This document shows positions 1 through 6,594 of a stretch of DNA of 10,628 nt, one piece after another; the first letter of the stretch is position 1, and every line of letters begins with the position of its first letter. Source of the stretch: an uncultured Micrococcaceae bacterium (GTDB lineage: Bacteria > Actinomycetota > Actinomycetes > Actinomycetales > Micrococcaceae); assembly GCA_937896705.1 (NCBI GenBank), contig CALBOC010000059.1, positions 1 to 10,628 on the forward strand, in the 5' to 3' direction. The translations under genes were made by a program, and so were the position numbers. Below the pieces are notes generated by a model. The model did not search any database and was not told where the DNA came from. It saw only the letters and a program-made list of their open reading frames with translations.

Positions 1-65
1 GCGCCGCGAACGGCAACTGACCCTTGAAGAGGTTTCCCTCCGTGAATGGTCAATACTCTATGCAT
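1..65 (-). CDS. murA: UDP-N-acetylglucosamine 1-carboxyvinyltransferase, N-terminal fragment
   Basis: Only the first 21 codons and two bases of the next are in the window; the gene runs off the left edge. MurA transfers enolpyruvate from phosphoenolpyruvate to UDP-GlcNAc, the first committed step of cytoplasmic peptidoglycan precursor synthesis. Read from ATG at 65, the peptide begins MHRVLTIHGGKPLQG and ends VAVRGA. This matches the start of actinobacterial MurA, where the pattern is 'LTI-GG-PL-G-V-V-GAKN'. A GGAGGG lies 11 bases before the ATG. The position downstream of leuCD on the same strand agrees with leuC-leuD-murA order in related actinobacteria. The identification rests on a short N-terminus plus gene order. 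The conserved KN pair and the catalytic cysteine are outside the window. Confidence 0.8.
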   Translation of the reverse strand, partial: MHRVLTIHGGKPLQGSVAVRG

Positions 66-84
66 AGTTGCTTCTACCCTCCAC

Positions 85-102
85 ACCTCGCCGTGACGAG
101 GT
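85..102 (-). repeat. Small hairpin in the murA leader
   Basis: Inverted repeat ACCTCG-6 nt-CGAGGT, just before the GGAGGG ribosome-binding site of murA. In the murA transcript it would be a 6-bp stem next to the Shine-Dalgarno sequence. No U-tract follows, so it is not an obvious terminator. Any role is a guess. Confidence 0.35.
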
Positions 103-141
103 TGCTCTCAAAACCCAGCGTAACCCGCTGAACACATGGCT

Positions 142-160
142 GTCCCCTATTGTAGGGGAC
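142..160 (-). terminator. Hairpin after leuD (possible terminator)
   Basis: A perfect 8-bp inverted repeat GTCCCCTA / TAGGGGAC with a 3-base loop, starting 5 bases after the leuD stop codon. No U-tract follows, so it resembles the tail-less hairpins common after actinobacterial operons, not a canonical Rho-independent terminator. It could end or attenuate the leuCD transcript before murA, or only protect the 3' end of the mRNA. Confidence 0.5.
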
Positions 161-165
161 GAACC

Positions 166-780
166 CTACACCTCGGACAGTTTGGCCGGCAGCGTGGTGG
201 GCTTAATACGTGGGCGCTGGGCTTCAAAGGCATCAATGGCGTCGGCGTTTCGCAATGTCAGACCAATGTCATCGAGGCCTTCCATCAACCGCCAGCGGGT
301 GTAATCATCGATCTGGAAGCGTGTCGAAATGGAACCGCACTCCACGAGACGATTCTCAAGGTCAACGGTGACTTCCGCTCCTGGATTATTTTCAAGTTCT
401 TTCCAGATGACTTCGATGTCTGACTGATCGATCTGGGCGGCAACGAGCCCCTGTTTACCGGCGTTGGAACGGAAAATATCACCGAAGCGTGCCGAGATGA
501 CCGCTTTGAAGCCGTAGTCGCGCAGTGCCCACACGGCGTGTTCACGTGAGGAGCCGGTCCCAAAGTCAGGGCCGGTAACCAGCACGGTGCCATGCTTATA
601 GGGCTCGCGGTTCAAGATGAAATCTTCGTCTTTGCGCCAGCGGTAGAACAGTGCGTCATCGAACCCAGTTTTGGTGATGCGCTTCAAGAACTGTGCGGGG
701 ATGATCTGGTCGGTGTCGACGTTGGATTCGCGCAGGGGAACGCCCACACCGGTGTGCGTTACGATTTTTTCAATTGACAT
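166..780 (-). CDS. leuD: 3-isopropylmalate dehydratase small subunit
   Basis: LeuD is the swivelling domain subunit of isopropylmalate isomerase. With LeuC it converts 2-isopropylmalate to 3-isopropylmalate in cytoplasmic leucine biosynthesis. The 204-residue product has the usual length for a bacterial LeuD. Family signatures are visible: [14 protein letters not shown] at residues 20-33, [13 protein letters not shown] at 70-82 (the loop that contacts substrate), and RSNAGKQGL around 104-112. The ATG at 780 is preceded by AGAGG with a 9-base spacer. The gene lies 36 bases after leuC on the same strand, so the two are almost certainly co-transcribed and made in equal amounts. Nothing is truncated or missing. 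Confidence 0.97.
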   Translation of the reverse strand: MSIEKIVTHTGVGVPLRESNVDTDQIIPAQFLKRITKTGFDDALFYRWRKDEDFILNREPYKHGTVLVTGPDFGTGSSREHAVWALRDYGFKAVISARFGDIFRSNAGKQGLVAAQIDQSDIEVIWKELENNPGAEVTVDLENRLVECGSISTRFQIDDYTRWRLMEGLDDIGLTLRNADAIDAFEAQRPRIKPTTLPAKLSEV

Positions 781-816
781 GCGTGTGTGCCTCTTTCGTA
801 TCGTGGGTGGGCGGTG

Positions 817-2265
817 CTACTGGGGTGCGACAACGTAGTCGGTGATGCCGACATCCGATGGCGACGACAAAGTGCCACGGACCGCGGTGGCGGCAGCTAC
901 CACCGGTGAGACCAGGTGGGTGCGGCCACCCTTACCCTGGCGTCCTTCGAAGTTACGGTTCGAGGTGGATGCGGCACGCTCGCCCGGTGCCAGCTGGTCG
1001 GGGTTCATGCCCAGACACATCGAGCACCCGGCGAAACGCCAGTCGGCACCGAAGTCTTTGAAGATCTTGTCCAGGCCTTCTTCTTCGGCTTGCAAACGGA
1101 CTTGCATTGAACCGGGGACGACCATCATGCGGACATTTTCGGCCTTCTTACGACCCTGAATGACCGCTGCGGCCATCCGCAGATCCTCAATCCGGGCGTT
1201 GGTACACGAGCCCAAGAACACGGTATCGACCGGGATTTCTTTCATCGGTGTACCGGCTTTGAGGTCCATGTATTCCAGCGCGCGTTCGGCGGCGTCTTTA
1301 GCGCTTGGATCATCGAAGTCTTCTGGGGCTGGAACGTTCTCTGACAAGAACACACCCTGGCCCGGGTTGGTGCCCCAGGTGACGAATGGTTCGAGTTCAT
1401 CGGCGTTGATGAAGATTTCGGTGTCGAACTGTGCCCCTTCATCGGTGGCCAGTGACTCCCAGTACTCCACGGCTTCGTCCCACTCTTGACCAGTTGGCGA
1501 GTGTGGGCGGCCCTTGAGGTATTCGAACGTGGTCTCATCCGGGGCGATCATGCCGGCACGAGCGCCTGCTTCAATCGACATGTTGCAGATGGTCATGCGG
1601 GCTTCCATCGACAGCGCTTCGATTGCACTGCCGCGGTATTCCAGGACATAGCCCTGGCCGCCACCGGTGCCGATCTTGGCGATCACCGCCAAGATGATAT
1701 CTTTTGATGAAACCCCTGGTTTCAGGGTGCCTTCAACGTTGATGGCCATGGTCTTGAATGGCATCATCGGCAAGGTCTGAGTGGCCAACACGTGCTCGAC
1801 TTCCGAGGTACCAATACCAAAGGCCAGCGCGCCAAAAGCGCCGTGCGTTGAGGTGTGGGAGTCGCCGCACACCACGGTGGTGCCGGGCTGGGTCAAACCA
1901 AGCTGCGGACCGACCACGTGGACGATGCCTTGTTCGGCATCACCTAAAGAGTGTAAACGGATGCCGAATTCTTCGGCGTTGGTGCGCAGTGCTTCCACCT
2001 GTTTGCGCGAGGTGGGCTCGGCAATCATCTCGTTGATGTTCATGGTGGGCACGTTGTGGTCTTCAACGCCGATGGTCAGATCGGGGCGGCGCACTGGACG
2101 GCCTGAGAGGCGAAGTCCTTCGAAGGCCTGCGGTGAGGTCACTTCGTGCACCATGTGTAGGTCAATGTAGAGCAGGTCAGGTGTCTGAACGTCACCTTGT
2201 TTTTCACCTTCGACAACAATGTGGTCATCCCACACTTTTTCAGCCAATGTACGTGGCGTACTCAT
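817..2265 (-). CDS. leuC: 3-isopropylmalate dehydratase large subunit
   Basis: LeuC is the aconitase-family catalytic subunit of isopropylmalate isomerase and carries a [4Fe-4S] cluster. At 482 residues it has full family length. The three cluster-binding cysteines are present: C354 in LGSCTNAR, and C414 and C417 in [11 protein letters not shown]. The aconitase signature GDSHTSTHG lies at 134-142, and the conserved [10 protein letters not shown] is near 435-444. The ATG at 2265 has AGGAG upstream with a 7-base spacer. leuC is the first gene of the leuCD unit and is divergent from an IclR-type regulator. The likely operator is the palindrome at 2354-2370. The leader encodes no leucine-rich peptide, so peptide-based attenuation is not supported. 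Confidence 0.98.
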   Translation of the reverse strand: MSTPRTLAEKVWDDHIVVEGEKQGDVQTPDLLYIDLHMVHEVTSPQAFEGLRLSGRPVRRPDLTIGVEDHNVPTMNINEMIAEPTSRKQVEALRTNAEEFGIRLHSLGDAEQGIVHVVGPQLGLTQPGTTVVCGDSHTSTHGAFGALAFGIGTSEVEHVLATQTLPMMPFKTMAINVEGTLKPGVSSKDIILAVIAKIGTGGGQGYVLEYRGSAIEALSMEARMTICNMSIEAGARAGMIAPDETTFEYLKGRPHSPTGQEWDEAVEYWESLATDEGAQFDTEIFINADELEPFVTWGTNPGQGVFLSENVPAPEDFDDPSAKDAAERALEYMDLKAGTPMKEIPVDTVFLGSCTNARIEDLRMAAAVIQGRKKAENVRMMVVPGSMQVRLQAEEEGLDKIFKDFGADWRFAGCSMCLGMNPDQLAPGERAASTSNRNFEGRQGKGGRTHLVSPVVAAATAVRGTLSSPSDVGITDYVVAPQ

Positions 2266-2353
2266 GGAGTGGCTCCTACTTTCATCCGATCAAAGAACTA
2301 ACGCTATTAATCTCGCACTTGAGTAAATAATTTGCCAAAGCAAGGACAAATGT

Positions 2354-2370
2354 GTCTCAATAGGTGAGAC
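2354..2370. promoter_or_regulatory. Candidate operator for the IclR regulator (leuC/iclR gap)
   Basis: Perfect inverted repeat GTCTCA-ATAGG-TGAGAC. It lies 88 bases upstream of the leuC start and 49 bases upstream of the regulator's ATG, in a 154-base divergent gap. IclR proteins of the NdgR/LtbR group control leuCD from such shared gaps, so this is the natural binding site. I could not identify convincing -35/-10 pairs on either strand, so whether the site blocks or activates transcription is open. Confidence 0.55.
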
Positions 2371-2419
2371 GAGAATATCACAGTTTGAAATATGCGGCAG
2401 GTTAGCTGAGGTGCCATTC

Positions 2420-3136
2420 ATGGACAATCCGTCCGGCGTAGGGGTGATTGACCGCTCCATTAAGATTCTGTCGCGGCTCGAAGAAGGGCCCGCGACGCTA
2501 CTGGAATTAGTTCAAGCCACCGGTATTGCGCGCCCGACGGTCCACCGTTTAGCTGCTGCCCTCATCCACCACCGCATCGTGGCCCGTGACGAATTCTCGC
2601 GGTATGTTTTAGGCAAACGGCTGAATGAGTTAGCAACCGCCGCTGGCACCGATCGTCTCACCACATTGGCCGAGCCGGTGCTGAATTGGCTGCGCGAAAC
2701 CACCGGTGAATCAGCCCAAATCTTCCGCGCCTATGGCCAAAGCCGAGTGTGCGTTGCTTCGGTTGAACGTCCCGTGGGGCTTCGTGATTCGATCCCGGTG
2801 GGTACCGAGTTCTCGATGAAAGCCGGTTCCGCTGCACAAGTATTGCTGGCTTGGCAGGATCATCTGTCGCTGGCCGGTGGACTGCAAGAGGCCGCGTTTT
2901 CTTCGGCCACATTGGCCTCGGTGCGTCGACGCGGCTGGGCCCAGTCGGTTGGCGAGCGCGAAGCCGGGGTGGCCTCGGTGTCTGCCCCGGTGCGCAATGG
3001 CCAAGGTCCAGTGATCGCTGCGATTTCCATTTCCGGGCCGGTTGAGCGACTGACGAGAAATCCCGGCCGGTATCACGGGGCGACCCTGGTCACCGCTGGT
3101 CATCGGCTGAGCAAGATTTTGGAATACGACGGTTAG
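2420..3136 (+). CDS. IclR-family regulator of leucine biosynthesis (NdgR/LtbR-like)
   Basis: A 238-residue cytoplasmic transcription factor. Residues about 10-70 form the winged helix-turn-helix, with a recognition region around GIARPTVHRLAAAL (35-48). Residues about 80-235 form the IclR ligand-binding domain, including RDSIPVGTEFSMKAGSAAQVL and the conserved RRRGWAQSVGEREAGVASVSAPV stretch. This pattern is typical of actinobacterial NdgR/LtbR (LeuR) proteins, which sit divergent from leuC and control leuCD. I chose ATG 2420 because GAGGTG ends 6 bases before it and MDNPSGVGVIDRS matches the usual N-terminus. An in-frame GTG at 2411 would overlap that ribosome-binding site. The stop codon overlaps that of thiL on the other strand. 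The effector is not visible from sequence; leucine or another branched-chain amino acid is an inference. Confidence 0.93.
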   Translation: MDNPSGVGVIDRSIKILSRLEEGPATLLELVQATGIARPTVHRLAAALIHHRIVARDEFSRYVLGKRLNELATAAGTDRLTTLAEPVLNWLRETTGESAQIFRAYGQSRVCVASVERPVGLRDSIPVGTEFSMKAGSAAQVLLAWQDHLSLAGGLQEAAFSSATLASVRRRGWAQSVGEREAGVASVSAPVRNGQGPVIAAISISGPVERLTRNPGRYHGATLVTAGHRLSKILEYDG

Positions 3137-4125
3137 AAGTGATCCCAACCGGTGACCTCTGGCCGCTCCTGTGGCTCGGTGGTCAGATGTCCAAGAACGT
3201 CCCATCCCGCTGGGACCTCTAATTCAGGACTGAGTACCGCGAGCAGGCCGTAGTCCTCTCCCCCGGTTAACACCCATTCCTGCGGATCGATCTCATAGCG
3301 TTCCGCTGCCGCAGTAAGCTTGGTGGCTTTTTGGCTCACCCAGGCGGGATCAATATAGGCGTACAGCCCATTGGCGGCTGCTAAGCGATCGGCGTCGGTC
3401 AAGATACTGTCCGAGACATCCATCATTGCCGAGACCTTTCCGACTACGTGAGGCCCTTGAGACAGTGGGGGCCGGGGTCGCAGAAAACCCCGCAGGGCTT
3501 TGATTTCTGCGCGATGAAGTGCTCTTGGTGCTGAATGCGAGGCGACTGCGAAACCTGCGGCCGCCAATCCGACGTTGCCGGTGTGGATCAATTGGTAGCC
3601 CGTGACATCTTCGGCCGCGGTGCGAAGGATCGGCTCATTGACCAGATTCGCCGTGGCAGTAATCGAGGTGGCGATCGTGTCTGCTCTGGTCAGGTCTCCG
3701 CCGGAAATGACCGTCTGGGGTGCGCCTAACCACCGGCACGCGTTGGCGATTCCGCGACCGAAGTGGGCCACCCAGCTGGCAGGGGTCTGTTTTGGCATCG
3801 CCAATGAGATGCTCACGGCCGAAGGGACTGCTCCCATCGCGCTCATATCAGAGAGGTTTTGTGCCGCGAGCTTCCAGCCGGTCGAATACCCGTTATCAAT
3901 CACCCCGGATGGCCACGACCGCAAAAAATGATGGCCCTCATTCATCGCATCGGTAGCGATCACAAATTTGCCTGCTGGGGCAGGGATCACCGCTGCATCG
4001 TCTCCTGGGCCGATAACTCCCGGGGCTGTGGTCCATCCTCGATAACTATCCCTGAGCAGATCGAGGATTCCGGCTTCGCCTAATTCGCCGACTGTGCGCT
4101 GCTGGGGAGTTGAGGTGGATGCCAT
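3133..4125 (-). CDS. thiL: Thiamine-monophosphate kinase
   Basis: ThiL phosphorylates thiamine monophosphate with ATP to give thiamine diphosphate, the last cytoplasmic step of the pathway. The 330-residue product has the two-part AIR-synthase-like fold of the family. Numbered from ATG 4125, motifs are GPGDDAAV at 39-46 (metal and nucleotide binding), TDAMNEGHHF at 58-67, NLSDMSAMGA at 90-99, GGDLTRAD at 142-149, MDVSDSILTD at 235-244 and LTGGEDYGLL at 286-295. In many ThiL proteins the 235-244 stretch reads M-D-(I/V)-S-D-G-L, so the serine after SD is unusual, but the metal-binding aspartates are kept. ATG 4125 gives the family N-terminus (RTVGELGE soon after the start), though no strong ribosome-binding site precedes it. 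A TTG at 4164 would add 13 residues. No other thiamine gene is nearby. Confidence 0.93.
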   Translation of the reverse strand: MASTSTPQQRTVGELGEAGILDLLRDSYRGWTTAPGVIGPGDDAAVIPAPAGKFVIATDAMNEGHHFLRSWPSGVIDNGYSTGWKLAAQNLSDMSAMGAVPSAVSISLAMPKQTPASWVAHFGRGIANACRWLGAPQTVISGGDLTRADTIATSITATANLVNEPILRTAAEDVTGYQLIHTGNVGLAAAGFAVASHSAPRALHRAEIKALRGFLRPRPPLSQGPHVVGKVSAMMDVSDSILTDADRLAAANGLYAYIDPAWVSQKATKLTAAAERYEIDPQEWVLTGGEDYGLLAVLSPELEVPAGWDVLGHLTTEPQERPEVTGWDHF

Positions 4126-4194
4126 TGGTGTTTGGTTTCTGCTCTCATCGGGTTGCGGTCTCAAGTGCCCTCACGGCAACACCCTCATGGTATT

Positions 4195-4221
4195 GCATTG
4201 CTGCTCAATCACCAGCAATGC
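4195..4221. repeat. Perfect inverted repeat upstream of thiL
   Basis: GCATTGCTG and CAGCAATGC, 9-base perfect arms around a 9-base loop, 69 bases upstream of the thiL ATG and 95 bases past the monooxygenase stop. It could be an operator or an RNA hairpin in the thiL leader. It has no U-tract and no features of a TPP riboswitch. It is distinct from the terminator-like hairpin at 4261-4296. Confidence 0.5.
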
Positions 4222-4260
4222 TCTGTCGCGCATGCTATTCAACGTTTCTGTCGACAGCAG

Positions 4261-4296
4261 TGTGGCGACCGGATGATGAGCAATCCGGCCGCCACA
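4261..4296 (-). terminator. Strong hairpin after the monooxygenase gene
   Basis: Inverted repeat TGTGGCG-A-CCGGAT, loop of 8, ATCCGG-C-CGCCACA: 13 base pairs with one mismatch, starting 20 bases after the monooxygenase stop codon. It is GC-rich and long, so it should be very stable. No run of U follows on the minus strand, so it fits a tail-less actinobacterial terminator or an mRNA end stabiliser. A perfect 10-bp palindrome CTGTCGACAG follows at 4248-4257. Confidence 0.6.
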
Positions 4297-4316
4297 TAAG
4301 CTGCGGTGGTAGACCC

Positions 4317-6194
4317 TTAGGAGACGAGGCTTGCAGAGCGCACTGCTGGGAATACTCCGCTTAGGAACGACTCCAGATCGGCCGTTTCATTCAGGGGGTA
4401 GACACCGGCAACGTATTGATCTGGCCGAACGACCACAACTGCGCCGTCTCGAGAAATCGAGCGCTCTTCAAAGATGTCTTGCTCTTCCAACACTCCGAAG
4501 GCTTTCTCCATGTCGGTCAGCTGAAAACGACCCGTCTTAGGTTTGAAAGCAGCTGGCACATCAGTCATGTCAAAGTCCGTGTATTGCTGTTGGTGGATGA
4601 GCTTTAGATCAAAGAGGTCTGTGGGTAGAGCTTCGGTGGCCCAGTCAGACCAGCGTTGCAGGGTTTGGGACTCACCCGGTGTCGCCGCGTCGGCAAACAC
4701 GTACACCCGCCAGCGCCCGTCTGCTGTATGTTCGTGACCGACGTGAATGGGGACGAGGTCACAAACCCGGCCGGTCATAGCGGACTTGAAGCGGCGACCC
4801 ACAGGGAAGCCGGGCGCCAGGTGCTGGTGATCTGTGTCCGCGGTGATCATTGAAGGATCATAGTCGGTGAGGTATCCGGCATTGAATTCGGCAGTTTTTG
4901 AGTAGAACTCTTCAATCTCGCCTGGATCGCTAAACTCGTGGTTCGGTTGAGCCATGAGCTTGGACCACTGCTTATCGAAATCAATGAGCCGATGCGCGAT
5001 ATCCTTGCGCTCCTCGGCATAGGTACGCAATAGTCCTTCCGGGCTGTTGCCAGAGAGTACATGACCTAGCTTCCAACCGAGATTGAACCCGTCTTGCATC
5101 GAGACGTTCATCCCCTGGCCGGCCTGGGCGGAATGGGTGTGGCAGGCGTCGCCCATGATAAATATACGGGGGTCCTCATGGGTTGTCATATCTGAGGCAC
5201 GGTCATCGAAATGCTCCGAAACGCGATGTCCGACCTCGTACACGGAATGCCAGACAACGTTTTTCACATCAAAGGTGTACGGATGCACGATTTGGTTGGC
5301 TTGTTCGATGATGTCTTCAACAGGCGTCTCACGGATAGCACCTCCATCATCTTCAGACACCTCCCCCAAGTCCACGTATAGCCGGAAGAGGAAGCCGCCT
5401 TCCCGGGGGATCAGGAGGATATTACGACCGATGCCAGATTTGATCGTGCATTTCTTCCGCACGTCTGGGAAGTCGGTGTCTGCATAGACGTCCATGACGC
5501 CCCAGGCATGGTTAGCTTGGTCGCCGTGGAGCTTATAACCAAGGGATTTGCGGACCTTGCTGCGTGCACCGTCGGCACCCACAACATATTTCGTCCGTAC
5601 CTGGAGTTCTTCTCCTGCGTTGGGTCCAGCCGAACGTCGCAGGGTCACGGTCAGCGGATACTCATCCGTTGGATCCTGTGATTCTTCGAAGCCGACGTAT
5701 TCATAGCCATAATCGGGCTCCATACGGGTAGGAGCATTTTTCATGAACCGGTTGAAATGATCGATAATCCGCACCTGCGTAATCAGCATCATGGGCCATT
5801 CGCTGTGTTCTTCTGGTAGCTCGCGGACGCTCTTTTCACGCACTATATTCTGTGGGTTTTCTGAGTCGGGTTTCCAGAACGCCATGTCCGTGATGGTGTG
5901 AGCTTCTTCGTAGATTTCGTGGGCAAACCCGAAAGCCTGGAAGGTTTCCATGGTGCGCGAATGCACGCCATCAGCATTGGCCAGCTCTAGACGATGACCA
6001 CGTTGTTCGATCATGCGTGTGTTGACGTGCGGGAATCGTGAGAGTTGCGCTGCGGTGATGGAACCAGCCGGGCCGCTCCCCACAATGAGTACATCCATCG
6101 TGTCTGGGAGATCTGCTGGACGGTCAATACCGGCCCCCTGAGCTGGCATGGTCAATGGATCTTTGGTCTGATAACCAGAAACATGAAACTGCAT
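4317..6194 (-). CDS. FAD-dependent aromatic monooxygenase (phenol 2-monooxygenase / 3-hydroxybenzoate 4-monooxygenase family)
   Basis: A 625-residue class A flavoprotein hydroxylase that should add one oxygen to a phenolic ring using O2 and NAD(P)H in the cytoplasm. Numbered from ATG 6194, VLIVGSGPAG at 35-44 binds the FAD ADP part, VVGADGARSKVR at 204-215 is the DG motif, and IMGDACHTHSAQAGQGMN at 346-363 is the second FAD motif. The C-terminal part, from about residue 450, is the thioredoxin-like phenol hydroxylase dimerisation domain, ending in DGAVVVVRPDQYVAGVYPL. The chain is slightly shorter than MobA of Comamonas. Asp75 and Tyr273 sit where I recall catalytic Asp75 and Tyr271 of MobA. 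ATG 6194 has AAGG upstream with a 6-base spacer; upstream in-frame codons to 6302 do not resemble the family. The gene is divergent from an AraC regulator. The exact substrate cannot be told; 3-hydroxybenzoate, phenol or a related phenol are possible. Confidence 0.88.
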   Translation of the reverse strand: MQFHVSGYQTKDPLTMPAQGAGIDRPADLPDTMDVLIVGSGPAGSITAAQLSRFPHVNTRMIEQRGHRLELANADGVHSRTMETFQAFGFAHEIYEEAHTITDMAFWKPDSENPQNIVREKSVRELPEEHSEWPMMLITQVRIIDHFNRFMKNAPTRMEPDYGYEYVGFEESQDPTDEYPLTVTLRRSAGPNAGEELQVRTKYVVGADGARSKVRKSLGYKLHGDQANHAWGVMDVYADTDFPDVRKKCTIKSGIGRNILLIPREGGFLFRLYVDLGEVSEDDGGAIRETPVEDIIEQANQIVHPYTFDVKNVVWHSVYEVGHRVSEHFDDRASDMTTHEDPRIFIMGDACHTHSAQAGQGMNVSMQDGFNLGWKLGHVLSGNSPEGLLRTYAEERKDIAHRLIDFDKQWSKLMAQPNHEFSDPGEIEEFYSKTAEFNAGYLTDYDPSMITADTDHQHLAPGFPVGRRFKSAMTGRVCDLVPIHVGHEHTADGRWRVYVFADAATPGESQTLQRWSDWATEALPTDLFDLKLIHQQQYTDFDMTDVPAAFKPKTGRFQLTDMEKAFGVLEEQDIFEERSISRDGAVVVVRPDQYVAGVYPLNETADLESFLSGVFPAVRSASLVS

Positions 6195-6594
6195 ATCAAT
6201 CCTTGTGTCGTGACGGGTTCTTAGCTCTACTCCAACACTGGGATGCCGAGCTGGCGTTTGTGATGTTGCACACAACTTATTTCGCCTAGTCTCGGCGTAC
6301 AAGAGCTCTGCAGGATGCTGACCGAATCGGACAACGGTCTGGCCGAAAAATGAAAAACCCGAGCATTAGGCAGAGTTCGCGCCTCAGACAACTAAGACCG
6401 CTGCGAAGCCTCTGGCGCGAAGCACTGGATGTTGATACCGCCAACTCAGCGATGCAGAGCAAACCGGCACTAAATCGGACGTTGTGACTGCTGTTACATC
6501 ACTGATAGGGTTACACGCACTCGGATTCGAGGCTCGACTCGCTCAGTGCGCGGTCTCTGCGACGGCGAGCTGTATAGGACAGAGTGAGGTTGCA
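6195..6594. promoter_or_regulatory. Divergent control region, monooxygenase / AraC regulator
   Basis: A 400-base gap without a gene; it must hold both promoters and the AraC binding sites. Visible elements: TTGTG-8 nt-CACAA inverted repeat at 6258-6275, 63 bases before the monooxygenase start, overlapping a GTTG-CACA-CAAC hairpin at 6265-6276; CGCC-7 nt-GGCG at 6283-6297; direct repeats GCGAAGC at 6403-6409 and 6417-6423, 14 bases apart; and CAACTAAG / CAACTCAG at 6389-6396 and 6442-6449. No clear -35/-10 pair stands out on either strand, as expected for an activator-dependent promoter. Which repeat, if any, the regulator binds is inference. Confidence 0.45.

Noticed and set aside
2..67. Plus-strand frame at the left edge reading RRERQLTLEEV to a TAG stop at 65-67, like the tail of a gene.
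   Set aside because: The same bases on the minus strand read as the MurA N-terminus with a ribosome-binding site, in the expected place after leuD; the plus frame is its shadow.
842..2170. Several open plus-strand frames of 60-130 codons inside leuC.
   Set aside because: They are antisense to a complete leuC with intact catalytic residues and match no family; high-GC coding DNA commonly leaves such frames open.
2266..2353. Leucine attenuator leader peptide or T-box before leuC.
   Set aside because: No short frame with leucine codons and no T-box sequence or terminator/antiterminator pair in the leader.
2411..2419. GTG at 2411 as start of the IclR regulator.
   Set aside because: It overlaps the GAGGTG that serves ATG 2420, and MDNPSGVGVIDRS is the family-like N-terminus.
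4126..4260. TPP riboswitch upstream of thiL.
   Set aside because: No thi-box consensus is visible; only a simple inverted repeat is present.
6195..6302. 36-codon N-terminal extension of the monooxygenase.
   Set aside because: ATG 6194 has a good ribosome-binding site and the extension looks unlike any family member.
6484..6594. GTG 6484 as start of the AraC regulator.
   Set aside because: ATG 6595 has a well-spaced GTGAGG, and the extra 37 residues would intrude into the promoter gap.
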